Source: a virus. From it: a stretch of 25,217 nt of DNA. Position 1 is the stretch's first letter. Each line of letters starts with the position of its first letter. The translations under genes were made by a program, and so were the position numbers. The stretch spans positions 1 to 25,217 of the IMG/VR virus record IMGVR_UViG_3300008448_006895; one strand, written 5' to 3'. The notes beneath the pieces were generated by a model. The model searched no databases and was not told where the DNA came from. It saw only the letters and a list, made by a program, of their open reading frames with translations. Positions 1 through 6,316 of the stretch are shown piece by piece.

Positions 1-197
1 CCTTCAAACTTTTCTTTTACTCTGATACCACAGATTTCATCAATATAAACCCAAGGATAGTTACCCACAAGTTTAACTTCAATACCAATCTTTTTTAATC
101 TCTCTACGAATACCTTGATTTTATCACCGGTTAATTCTGTATTACTTTTTGCTTCCATATCTATATAGGTTCCAAATTTAGTTTTTATTTCTTTCAT
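1..197 (-). CDS. Partial unknown phage protein (N-terminal 65 residues)
   Basis: An open frame starts at the ATG at 197-195 and runs off the left edge of the window, so the C-terminus is missing. Its ATG overlaps the TGA of the upstream gene (ATGA), which indicates translational coupling in one operon. Near residues 48-58 it reads NYPWVYIDEICG, a pattern I recall from small unknown proteins of large environmental and Bacteroidota phages; that is memory, not a search. The predicted fold would be mixed alpha/beta and there is no signal peptide. Function unknown. Confidence 0.7.
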   Translation of the reverse strand, partial: MKEIKTKFGTYIDMEAKSNTELTGDKIKVFVERLKKIGIEVKLVGNYPWVYIDEICGIRVKEKFE

Positions 198-475
198 TTT
201 AATATTTCAAAAAATATAATGGTTATTAATGAACCAATCAAGTAACCAAAACCTGAACATAATGCAAGTTTTAATCTTTCTTTCCATGTTTTTGAGTCGA
301 CCATATATCCAACAAACGGAAGTCCCAAAAATGGCCCAATGAACGCAAAAAATAACATTCCAAGATAATTCTTATCAGATACCACACTGATATAAAAAGT
401 ACTTCCCATCTCAAGAATACCAGCACTAAAAAAAACAATAAGATATTTTTTATTATCTACTTTTTTTACTTCCAT
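194..475 (-). CDS. Small integral membrane protein, three predicted TM helices
   Basis: This is a 93-residue protein. I chose the ATG at 475 over a TTG three codons upstream, because no ribosome signal favours TTG. Hydrophobic stretches at about residues 10-30, 37-58 and 71-90 suggest three membrane helices, with the charged loop VDSKTWKERLK between helices 2 and 3. The start overlaps the end of the upstream Cys/His mini-protein by 23 bases, and the stop overlaps the next ATG, so the three genes form one operon. The size and topology would also suit a holin-like protein, but nothing specific supports that. Function unknown. Confidence 0.75.
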   Translation of the reverse strand: MEVKKVDNKKYLIVFFSAGILEMGSTFYISVVSDKNYLGMLFFAFIGPFLGLPFVGYMVDSKTWKERLKLALCSGFGYLIGSLITIIFFEILK

Positions 476-632
476 AACATTCAAGTTTCTTATCCGTCAC
501 ATTCCATAAATCTTTAACACCATCTGTCATATGACAATTGTGACGTTTACCAGTTCTACGACCGAACTCAACAATCATATCATTGTGCCGATTTTTAATA
601 AAATGAGGACATTCCTTACATGGTTTTTTCAT
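453..632 (-). CDS. Cys/His mini-protein, resembles DUF6283
   Basis: A 59-residue protein begins MKKPCKECPHF and continues with a HNCHM motif near residues 31-35 and a final ECYGS. The C-x-x-C-P, C-H and C-x-G pattern resembles the DUF6283 family of small phage proteins, probably metal binding. That assignment is by pattern only. The gene lies just downstream of a TATCTTTG host-type element at 640-647, and only 7 nt separate that element from the ATG, so the transcript would have almost no leader. It overlaps the membrane protein gene downstream by 23 bases. The role is unknown; a small protein made early against a host target would be plausible but is inference. Confidence 0.7.
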   Translation of the reverse strand: MKKPCKECPHFIKNRHNDMIVEFGRRTGKRHNCHMTDGVKDLWNVTDKKLECYGSKKSR

Positions 633-639
633 ATAAGAA

Positions 640-670
640 CAAAGATAATAAAAAAATTTTGATTAATTTA
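640..670 (-). promoter_or_regulatory. Possible host-type promoter (TATCTTTG, weak -33)
   Basis: On the minus strand 640-647 reads TATCTTTG, a perfect match to the Bacteroidota -7 element TAnnTTTG. Nineteen bases further upstream the sequence is TAAA instead of TTTG, so the -33 element is poor. It would drive the 632, 475 and 197 genes and sits directly after the stop of the HExxH gene. Confidence 0.45.
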
Positions 671-1909
671 CTTTAAAAAAGAAAATTTTGTAAGTATTGG
701 TCTTTTTCCGTATTTTTTTTCCATTAACTTCTGATGAAGTTCCCAATTAATTATGGATTCATTAACCGGATCATCATCTTTTGCCATAGCATAAAGTTTA
801 CCAATTTTTTTCAACATTTTTGTTGCAATGTAATTATATTTTTCACATTCATCCTGAAAAAATTTTAAAGGGTCATTCTCATATTTAATAATACTATTTA
901 TAATTTTTCTTCTCACTTTGTCAACATTTTCTTCATCGTCATCATCTTTCATAAATGAAGGTACGTGACCCATCATTTGTTTGAAAAGGTCTTTTAACAT
1001 ATCTACCTTATTACTAACCATTTTGTCAAATGTCTCTACCTTTATATTTGCAAGATTGACAAACACAAGCTCTAATACTCTTTTAATTTTTTCTTGATCT
1101 GTCATTTCATCCGTATCTTCTCCAATATGATCAAGTAATGCATCTACTCTGTCCATCCTTTCATATAAACCTTCAATAAGTTTTTCATATGTGAAATTTT
1201 TTATTTCAACTAATTCTTTATAAACTCTATTGTTTTCTAAAAATTCTCTAAACTGAGATTTTGTAATATTTTCACTTTTAAGTTTAGAAGCAATTTCAGT
1301 TGGTCTCACTAAATTTTCCGCAATAGAAATATAATACATATACCTGAAAAACTTTTGATCTATTACAGGTATCCCAAACGTTGAGATTTTTTGTGTTGCA
1401 GTATATTTTACATCCCGACCAATTAAATCAATTTGTTTCGCCTGCTTATCGTACTTATGTTTTATTTCGTGAGCCAATGAAGCTATATGCTCATTTTTTT
1501 CTCTCATTAAAGTTTCGTACAACTGATTAGGTTCCCAAGATGATGATACCGCATATGTTATTGATAAAGAAGCATTCGTTGATGGTTTAATTTTCTTCAT
1601 CATAATTTTTCTATCAAACATAAATGTCTGAGCCATCCCCATCGATAAAATATCTGGTTCACCATCATATTCATCAAATTCTTTTACGTTAACTGTTAAT
1701 TCATAATGATCAATAACTATTTTTTTATTATAACCTAACTCAATGTCTAAATCACCATCAAAATTATATTCTTCTTGTTTGGTATTAATTGATTGAATAT
1801 CTTTAGATACTATCTCAAATAATTTTTCGGCAGCATCAAGAATGTTATCAGGAACACCTAACGCTTCATTAATAATTTTACACTGACTTTCTGTTATAAT
1901 AATTTTCAT
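668..1909 (-). CDS. Putative HExxH zinc metallopeptidase with MKIIITESQ leader
   Basis: This 413-residue protein has no family I can name with certainty. Around residues 145-152 it reads LAHEIKHK, a HExxH zinc-binding motif (H147, E148, H151). An AENL segment follows at 197-200, and E198 or E205 could be the third ligand, as in gluzincin peptidases. The rest is helical and charged, with an acidic patch (DDDDEE) near residues 325. The N-terminus MKIIITESQ closely matches that of the sigma factor at 3962, which suggests a shared leader or tag. A TATTTATT motif (1913-1920) lies 3 nt before the ATG. A phage prohead or virion-associated protease is possible, but no homologue was checked. The alternative is that HExxH is fortuitous in a helical structural protein. 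Confidence 0.8.
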   Translation of the reverse strand: MKIIITESQCKIINEALGVPDNILDAAEKLFEIVSKDIQSINTKQEEYNFDGDLDIELGYNKKIVIDHYELTVNVKEFDEYDGEPDILSMGMAQTFMFDRKIMMKKIKPSTNASLSITYAVSSSWEPNQLYETLMREKNEHIASLAHEIKHKYDKQAKQIDLIGRDVKYTATQKISTFGIPVIDQKFFRYMYYISIAENLVRPTEIASKLKSENITKSQFREFLENNRVYKELVEIKNFTYEKLIEGLYERMDRVDALLDHIGEDTDEMTDQEKIKRVLELVFVNLANIKVETFDKMVSNKVDMLKDLFKQMMGHVPSFMKDDDDEENVDKVRRKIINSIIKYENDPLKFFQDECEKYNYIATKMLKKIGKLYAMAKDDDPVNESIINWELHQKLMEKKYGKRPILTKFSFLK

Positions 1910-1912
1910 ATT

Positions 1913-1920
1913 AATAAATA
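1913..1920 (-). promoter_or_regulatory. TATTTATT motif before the HExxH gene
   Basis: On the minus strand TATTTATT ends 3 nt before the ATG at 1909. The same motif at the same spacing precedes the sigma-factor ATG at 3962. It is either a phage promoter element giving a leaderless mRNA or a translation-initiation element. Confidence 0.4.
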
Positions 1921-1922
1921 TA

Positions 1923-1953
1923 TTGGGGTTATTAAATTATCCAATAACCCCAA
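1923..1953 (-). terminator. Hairpin over the stop codon of the phosphoesterase gene
   Basis: A perfect 11-bp inverted repeat (TTGGGGTTATT and AATAACCCCAA) encloses a 9-nt loop. On the minus strand it covers the last codons and TAA of the metallophosphoesterase gene and is followed by the AT-rich TATATTTATT, not a pure T run. It probably ends the upstream operon just before the next gene's start element. Confidence 0.65.
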
Positions 1954-2590
1954 CTAAATCATCTAAATGGTGATCACCTTCCATTTCAGGAACAATTTTT
2001 CTTTTATCCATCATATGTACAATTTCAGTTATACTATATGGATATAGATTGTTACCATCAACGCCAACATCTAATCTTTTACCCTTACCCCATTTTCTAC
2101 TTGCAGGTAAGTGAACGTGACCATGAAGATGTATAACACCTTTATTAAGACCATTCCAACTTTCAAACGGATAATGTGTCATAACAAAATCAGCACCATC
2201 TATGTGGACTTGGAGGTAATCACTTACAGATAAAAACATATCTCTTATGTTTTCTCTATTATTTCTTATATGTTGATCATGATTACCCATCACTAAATGA
2301 ATATTCTTACACACCAATCGATCCAAGAAAATCCTAATACTTTCAAAACCACCGAATGCAACATCACCCAACATAATTAATGTGTCGTTTTGTCCAACTT
2401 TTGAATTTATGTTATCCACTAAAACATTATTCATTAGATCTATTGTATGAAAATCTCTTGTATTATTAAGAGGAATCTCACCATCTTGGGTTCTCCAATT
2501 TGTTACACCTCTACAAATATTTTTATGGTTATAATGCGGATCCGATGTAACCCACACTCTACCTGTTGTTAATATTTTATCAAATTTCAT
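1937..2590 (-). CDS. Calcineurin-like metallophosphoesterase
   Basis: A 217-residue single-domain enzyme carries the complete motif set of the calcineurin-like phosphoesterase superfamily: SDPHYNH at 16-22 (D17, H19), LGDVAFGG at 74-81, GNHDQ at 102-106, THYP at 138-141 and HGHVH at 156-160. All metal ligands for a two-metal site are present. Phages commonly encode short stand-alone members; substrates are usually unknown but are phosphomono- or diesters such as nucleotides or nucleic-acid ends. It lies in a minus-strand run 11 nt downstream of the WC-domain gene and close to the PNK-like kinase, so a role in nucleic-acid end processing is plausible inference. The stop codon is inside the terminator hairpin. 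Confidence 0.93.
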   Translation of the reverse strand: MKFDKILTTGRVWVTSDPHYNHKNICRGVTNWRTQDGEIPLNNTRDFHTIDLMNNVLVDNINSKVGQNDTLIMLGDVAFGGFESIRIFLDRLVCKNIHLVMGNHDQHIRNNRENIRDMFLSVSDYLQVHIDGADFVMTHYPFESWNGLNKGVIHLHGHVHLPASRKWGKGKRLDVGVDGNNLYPYSITEIVHMMDKRKIVPEMEGDHHLDDLVGVIG

Positions 2591-2601
2591 ATTCTTTTTA
2601 T

Positions 2602-3510
2602 TTAAGGTAAATCAATTGATTCATCTGACGTATACATATATTCTCTTAGATACTTTTCAAAATCAACATAATCGGGAGAACTGTAAGTTCTATATACATC
2701 ATTATGGGAATCAGTATTTATGTAACCCATATAACCTCCGGTCAAATTTAGTGGACCCGTACTATTGCTGTTTAATAAATTTCTCACTCTATCAAGAATG
2801 TTATCCGAACCCAAATTATGTGGGATAATCTTATTATTATCCGGTAGTAAATCCCATATTGATTCTTCTTTTTGTAATTCAGGTATTACCACTGACCATA
2901 TTTCCTGAGGTATATTTAATAATAATGGACTTGTCTCACTATCATCAGACAACCACGCCTTTAAATCTTTATTATCCGTTTTATCTCTAGAGATCGCATA
3001 TTTAACATCCGTACTTCTATTGATCACATAAATAATTTTATAATTCTCAACATAGTTATTCCAATATTTTTCTTCAGTTATACACCATTTAGTATTTGCA
3101 CCATATAACTTTGCCGCCTCATAACTTAATGGTATCATAACTAACCATTCCCCATATTCAAGTAATTTTTTGGTTTGTTTTTCCAACTCTTTTAATCTGA
3201 CAATTTCTTTAGCCTTATTAACCTCATTTTTTAAAGTCCTAAAGTCGGTATGTTGACTAATATCGTTTTTCTCAATTCTTTTTGCCTTACAATGTATTTC
3301 AAACTCATTTAAAGTTTCAACATTTTCTTCACCAAAAAAATCAACCCCAATACCATATCGTATGTCAATATTATCATACCACGTTTTTAATTTTTTAATT
3401 AAAAACTCAGAATATTTATACGTATCGGTAGGATCTATCATACCAATAAGATCTATAATGGTAATGTTTAATTCAGGATGTTGTTCTTTTAATCTATCTA
3501 ATCTACTCAT
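2602..3510 (-). CDS. Unknown protein with 'WC' domain (GANTKWC)
   Basis: This is a 302-residue protein. Residues about 100-120 are a lysine/glutamate-rich helix. It is followed by a compact domain at about 121-190: EWLVMIPLSYEAA, then GANTKWCITEE (137-147), a WNNY aromatic patch, IIYVIN (159-164), KYAIS (170-174) and AWLSDD (185-190). The 649-residue protein at 18689-20638 carries an equivalent RRWCTSW ... LYYVIS ... YAV block, so the two share a domain. I remember similar domains in other large phages with no assigned function. The gene starts 2 nt after the stop of the PNK-like kinase gene, so the two are probably co-transcribed. The C-terminal ~100 residues are polar and not recognised. 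Confidence 0.8.
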   Translation of the reverse strand: MSRLDRLKEQHPELNITIIDLIGMIDPTDTYKYSEFLIKKLKTWYDNIDIRYGIGVDFFGEENVETLNEFEIHCKAKRIEKNDISQHTDFRTLKNEVNKAKEIVRLKELEKQTKKLLEYGEWLVMIPLSYEAAKLYGANTKWCITEEKYWNNYVENYKIIYVINRSTDVKYAISRDKTDNKDLKAWLSDDSETSPLLLNIPQEIWSVVIPELQKEESIWDLLPDNNKIIPHNLGSDNILDRVRNLLNSNSTGPLNLTGGYMGYINTDSHNDVYRTYSSPDYVDFEKYLREYMYTSDESIDLP

Positions 3511-3512
3511 AA

Positions 3513-3914
3513 CTACAAATTTATTTCAAAACGATTTCTCATCGAGGTTAATGTTTCTTCGGGTACATTGTGTTTGTTAACACCTCCGTGTCTATTTTCC
3601 ACAACTATGGAAAAAACTTTATATTCAAAATATTCCGCCATTTCAAAATATGGTTTCATTTCCCATTCTTGAGTGAATGTGTTTGAAACAACAATTACAT
3701 TATTTAATAACGCAGTATGATTTAATAACATTGCAGTATAAACACTATCTTGACACCATTTATGGGCTTCTTTAATTTTAGATATATCAAATTTATATTC
3801 CCCATCTTTCATAAAAAACATATCAGTTTCAAAATGAGTACCACCTAAAGATTTAGCAAATGTGGATTTACCAGATCCCGGAATTCCACGAACTATATAC
3901 AATATTTTTTCCAT
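3513..3914 (-). CDS. P-loop kinase, polynucleotide 5'-kinase-like
   Basis: A 133-residue P-loop protein has Walker A GIPGSGKST at residues 10-18. An ETDMFF strand end at 29-34 fits the acidic substrate/metal position of polynucleotide kinase-type ATPases. It also has SNTFTQEWEM near 77-86 and the ending HNVPEETLTSMRNRFE, which matches the lid and C-terminal pattern of the PNK / N4BP2-like kinase group. It is shorter than T4 PNK and has no phosphatase domain. The likely reaction is ATP-dependent 5'-phosphorylation of a nucleic acid or small substrate. A near-perfect host-type TATCTTTG lies only 4 nt before the ATG, implying a leaderless early transcript. It is followed after 2 nt by the WC-domain gene. 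Confidence 0.88.
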   Translation of the reverse strand: MEKILYIVRGIPGSGKSTFAKSLGGTHFETDMFFMKDGEYKFDISKIKEAHKWCQDSVYTAMLLNHTALLNNVIVVSNTFTQEWEMKPYFEMAEYFEYKVFSIVVENRHGGVNKHNVPEETLTSMRNRFEINL

Positions 3915-3918
3915 ATCA

Positions 3919-3949
3919 CAAAGATATGAATTTTTTTTTCAATAAACAA
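3919..3949 (-). promoter_or_regulatory. Host-type promoter for the PNK-like kinase gene
   Basis: The minus strand has TATCTTTG at 3919-3926 with GTTG 20 nt upstream (TTG at 3947-3949), close to the Bacteroidota consensus. The -7 element ends 4 nt before the ATG, so the mRNA should be leaderless or nearly so. The -33 region abuts the plus-strand TATTTATT in front of the divergent sigma gene. Confidence 0.65.
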
Positions 3950-3950
3950 C

Positions 3951-3958
3951 TATTTATT
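3951..3958 (+). promoter_or_regulatory. TATTTATT motif before the sigma-factor gene
   Basis: TATTTATT is followed by GTT and then the ATG at 3962. The arrangement TATTTATTGTTAT also precedes the start at 14431. If it is a promoter element, the sigma gene could be autoregulated. Confidence 0.4.
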
Positions 3959-3961
3959 GTT

Positions 3962-4522
3962 ATGAAAATCATTTTAACTGAGTCACAATATGAACACTTA
4001 ATAAGTGAAGGATTTAATTTTGATCTTGAATATAAAAGGTTATACCCAAAAATATTTAGACAGATTTGTTTAAGATATGCAAACGGAGACAAAGAAAAAG
4101 CAAATGATTTTTGTCAATTAGGTTTTATAAAGGTTCACCAAAAAATGGGAATGTATGACGGTTCAGGTAGCCTTGAAGGTTGGATTCAACGTATTATAAA
4201 AAATACAATTATTGATGAATTAAGAAAAGAAAAAAGATCTCCAAAAAGAAAAGATGTTGATTTCGGTCGTGAAGATTTAGGTCTTGAGGATATGCCAAAT
4301 GAAGAACCTATGTTTTCTATGTCCGATATTAAAGATGCTATGGAAACTTTATCACCATCATATAAAAGAATTTTTAATATGTATTATTTTGAAGATATGT
4401 CTCACCAAGAAATTGCAGATGAATTAGGAATTAGCGATGGTACATCAAAATCAAATTTATTTAAAGCAAAAGCCAACGTTAAATCTTATTTGGAAAAGTT
4501 AAATAAAAAAAGGGAAGGTTAA
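3962..4522 (+). CDS. Phage-encoded sigma-70 family (ECF-like) sigma factor
   Basis: I chose the ATG at 3962 (186 residues). An upstream in-frame ATG at 3860 would overlap the divergent kinase gene and its promoter. Region 2 spans about residues 22-92 (DFCQLGFIKVHQKM, then GSLEGWIQRIIKNTIIDELR). A short linker leads to region 4 at about 121-180, with the helix-turn-helix MSHQEIADELGISDGTSKS. This two-domain layout without regions 1 or 3, and the wording of both regions, match Bacteroidota ECF-type sigma factors. The first residues MKIILTESQ are not part of any sigma domain and match the start of the HExxH protein at 1909. It likely redirects host RNA polymerase to phage promoters; the TATTTAT(A/T) elements in this window are candidates. 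Confidence 0.93.
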   Translation: MKIILTESQYEHLISEGFNFDLEYKRLYPKIFRQICLRYANGDKEKANDFCQLGFIKVHQKMGMYDGSGSLEGWIQRIIKNTIIDELRKEKRSPKRKDVDFGREDLGLEDMPNEEPMFSMSDIKDAMETLSPSYKRIFNMYYFEDMSHQEIADELGISDGTSKSNLFKAKANVKSYLEKLNKKREG

Positions 4523-4533
4523 CCCCTCCCTTT
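4509..4533 (-). terminator. Bidirectional terminator hairpin after the sigma gene
   Basis: AAAGGGA and TCCCTTT pair, extended by two G-C pairs after an A/C mismatch, around the loop TTAA. On the minus strand it is followed by seven T, a good intrinsic terminator for the 5809-4590 genes. On the plus strand the T run is only three. It overlaps the last codons and stop of the sigma gene. Confidence 0.75.
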
Positions 4534-4537
4534 AAAG

Positions 4538-4585
4538 GTCGACAATGAATTGTCCGACTCCACCACCTTGTTTTACTAAACAAGG
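4538..4585. other. Two further tandem hairpins in the convergent gap
   Basis: Positions 4538-4558 form a stem (GTC + GACAA with TTGTC + GAC, one bulged C). Positions 4566-4585 form a perfect 8-bp stem CCTTGTTT/AAACAAGG with loop TACT. With the preceding terminator they make three adjacent stem-loops. No long open frame explains them. Confidence 0.6.
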
Positions 4586-4589
4586 AAAA

Positions 4590-5069
4590 TTAACTAAAGT
4601 TTGTTGAATCCGATATTCTTAATCCATCCACACAACGTTCAGGTTTACTCCAATAAGTTCTACGTTCAGGATATTCCAAACTGTATGACTCAATATCATA
4701 ACCATCTTCCTTACCCCAAGAAAGAGCCATATCAATGAATTTTTCCTGATTCATCTCATTTCCGTATTCATCCACAATACGTCCTGATCTAATGAATTTA
4801 AATAGAGATTCTTTATCCTTAAAATACTTATCATCATTAAAATTCCAAAGGAACTTCCACCCCATACTACGTTTACCTAAATGAACCTTTACACTATCAC
4901 TAAACTCATCCCAAGGTGTCCAATCCTCAAATACTTCTGGGTTTTCTATCGCAAAATTACTATTAACCGATGATGGAGATAACTCCATTCGTCTAACTCT
5001 AGCCATAAGACGATTACGTCTTGTTTCTAACTCATTAACAGATGGTATTCTATAAAAATTTGTTCCCAT
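4590..5069 (-). CDS. Unknown phage protein, MGTNFYRIP family
   Basis: A 159-residue soluble protein. It starts MGTNFYRIP and contains HLGKRSMGWKFLWNFND near residues 63-79, ESLFKFIRSGRIVDEYG near 87-103 and FIDMALSWGK near 110-119. I recall proteins with this same order of segments from many phages of diverse bacteria, always without assigned function. No catalytic motif, signal peptide or membrane helix is visible. It is the last gene of the run that starts at 5809; two nt separate it from the lipoprotein gene, and it reads into the terminator at 4509-4533. An early accessory role is inferred from the host-type promoter of the run. Confidence 0.8.
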   Translation of the reverse strand: MGTNFYRIPSVNELETRRNRLMARVRRMELSPSSVNSNFAIENPEVFEDWTPWDEFSDSVKVHLGKRSMGWKFLWNFNDDKYFKDKESLFKFIRSGRIVDEYGNEMNQEKFIDMALSWGKEDGYDIESYSLEYPERRTYWSKPERCVDGLRISDSTNFS

Positions 5070-5071
5070 GT

Positions 5072-5521
5072 TTATAATCTTTCAATCCAAAGGTAGTAGT
5101 TCGGAGGATTAACCACACCTATTGAAATATCCGTAAATTTTCCTCCGATTATATATCCCATTTCTAAATTGACCTTATTCACATTACCAGTCAAATATCC
5201 AAAGATTGTGTAATTCAAAGTTAAAGAATATACAGTCCCGACTGAATTAAACCCATAGTTATATGGACCAATTGAATTATACTTATATACACTCTTTGTA
5301 ATAAACTTGATAGTGTCAGGTGGAAGCATTTCAGATGGTAATCCCATTTCACCAATACGATATTGTTTAATTACCCAAGTTTGTCCCGCCAAAGAATATG
5401 TACTATCCTGTGGATTTGGATTAGTGGGAACTGGTGGTTGATACACTCCTGGTTCAATTACTTGTTTCTCACAGGATATCATTCCTAACACTAATACTAA
5501 TAAAAAAAATATTCTTTTCAT
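5072..5521 (-). CDS. Phage-encoded lipoprotein
   Basis: The 149-residue product begins MKRIFFLLVLVLGMISC, a type II signal peptide: two basic residues, a hydrophobic core and a lipobox with the lipidated cysteine at C17. A proline-rich linker (PPVPTNPNPQ) follows, then a domain of beta-strand character starting SLAGQTWVIKQYR near residues 43-55, which resembles small lipocalin-like or META-type host lipoproteins only in general style. It lies 3 nt after the 94-residue gene and 2 nt before the MGTNFYRIP gene. Its location would be the periplasmic or outer-membrane face. Superinfection exclusion is a known job of phage lipoproteins, but here it is inference; a spanin-like role is less likely because no partner is seen. 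Confidence 0.85.
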   Translation of the reverse strand: MKRIFFLLVLVLGMISCEKQVIEPGVYQPPVPTNPNPQDSTYSLAGQTWVIKQYRIGEMGLPSEMLPPDTIKFITKSVYKYNSIGPYNYGFNSVGTVYSLTLNYTIFGYLTGNVNKVNLEMGYIIGGKFTDISIGVVNPPNYYLWIERL

Positions 5522-5524
5522 AAT

Positions 5525-5809
5525 TTATTTTGTTACTAACGATTCAATTTTACTTTTAATTTGTTCAGTCATTAAAATATCACTTTCGTTACTAATAATT
5601 ACCGAGTTAACTAATATTTTATTTGGGATGTGAACCAAAAATGTATTACCATTATAAAAACTTAAGTTATGACCCAATTCAATCGCCCCGTGAATCATCT
5701 TAACGAATAATTTGAATTGAATCTGATCCATAAACGTCTCATCAATCAGCACTCCCATATTCTCATTGATGACTTTTAACGTATATCCTGTAATTGTTGG
5801 CTTTGACAT
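5525..5809 (-). CDS. Unknown 94-residue phage protein
   Basis: The protein begins MSKPTITGYTLKVINENMG and is rich in alternating hydrophobic residues, suggesting an alpha/beta fold. There is no Cys cluster, membrane helix or known motif. It is the first gene behind the perfect host-type promoter at 5826-5856 and is followed after 3 nt by the lipoprotein gene, so it is probably expressed early by unmodified host polymerase. I do not recognise the family. Confidence 0.72.
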   Translation of the reverse strand: MSKPTITGYTLKVINENMGVLIDETFMDQIQFKLFVKMIHGAIELGHNLSFYNGNTFLVHIPNKILVNSVIISNESDILMTEQIKSKIESLVTK

Positions 5810-5825
5810 ATTCTATAATTTTAGA

Positions 5826-5856
5826 CAAAGATAGTAAACTATTTTAATATAACAAA
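5826..5856 (-). promoter_or_regulatory. Perfect Bacteroidota promoter (TTTG-19-TATCTTTG)
   Basis: The minus strand has TTTG at 5853-5856, exactly 19 nt, then TATCTTTG at 5826-5833, a full match to the Bacteroidota housekeeping consensus. The leader to the ATG at 5809 is about 12-16 nt. It should drive the 5809, 5521 and 5069 genes. Confidence 0.85.
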
Positions 5857-5859
5857 TTT

Positions 5860-6315
5860 TTATAATAGAAAATTATCTTCGTGTGTAAATCCTGATGAAT
5901 CAATTTGTGGTCCATTATCAATTAAAACTTCAACTTTTATTTCACCATCAATAAATCTTGAAACCGAACAAAACTCAATTTCAACATCTTCTTGAATACT
6001 TTGTTTAAGTTCATTATATTGATCCTCATTTTCTAATGATCCACATTGTGTTGCCGGTGAATGATAAACTTTTATTCTATATGAACCGTATGGATTTTCT
6101 AACGTATTGGTATCCCAAATTAAATTTTCAAAATCATAATTTTCAGAACCATCTTTAGTTAAAAATTTACCATCACTATCTCTTTTCCAAACCTGTGAAT
6201 GATGGAATCCACAATTATTACAGATCACATATTCTTCACCTGTTTTATAATAAAAATCAGAAAATGCCTCTTGTTTGCAATTTGGACATTCTAAATAATC
6301 AATTACGCTTCCCAT
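5860..6315 (-). CDS. Zinc-ribbon protein of unknown function
   Basis: A 151-residue protein has an N-terminal zinc ribbon: YLECPNC (C10, C13) and ICNNCG (C32, C35), spaced as in rubredoxin-like knuckles. The remainder is acidic, with an aromatic patch FENLIWDTN and a segment YGSYRIKVYHSPATQC near residues 76-91. The ribbon could contact nucleic acid or protein; nothing decides this. It begins 1 nt after the stop of the 6646 gene, so the two are co-transcribed. The promoter of the next run lies just past its stop. Similar ribbon proteins occur in phages, usually unnamed. Confidence 0.78.
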   Translation of the reverse strand: MGSVIDYLECPNCKQEAFSDFYYKTGEEYVICNNCGFHHSQVWKRDSDGKFLTKDGSENYDFENLIWDTNTLENPYGSYRIKVYHSPATQCGSLENEDQYNELKQSIQEDVEIEFCSVSRFIDGEIKVEVLIDNGPQIDSSGFTHEDNFLL

Positions 6316-6316
6316 A

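Noticed and set aside
2616-3580. Plus-strand frames of about 70 residues opposite the WC-domain gene
   Set aside because: They lack any recognisable domain and lie fully antisense to a well-supported gene, a common shadow in AT-rich DNA.
3860-3961. 34-residue N-terminal extension of the sigma factor
   Set aside because: It would run through the host-type promoter and start of the divergent kinase gene, has no sigma character, and would bypass the MKIILTESQ start shared with another protein.
4523-4589. Short minus-strand frame reading QGGGVGQFIVDL through the hairpins
   Set aside because: It is only about 20 codons long after a stop, with no ATG start or promoter; the hairpins explain the sequence better.
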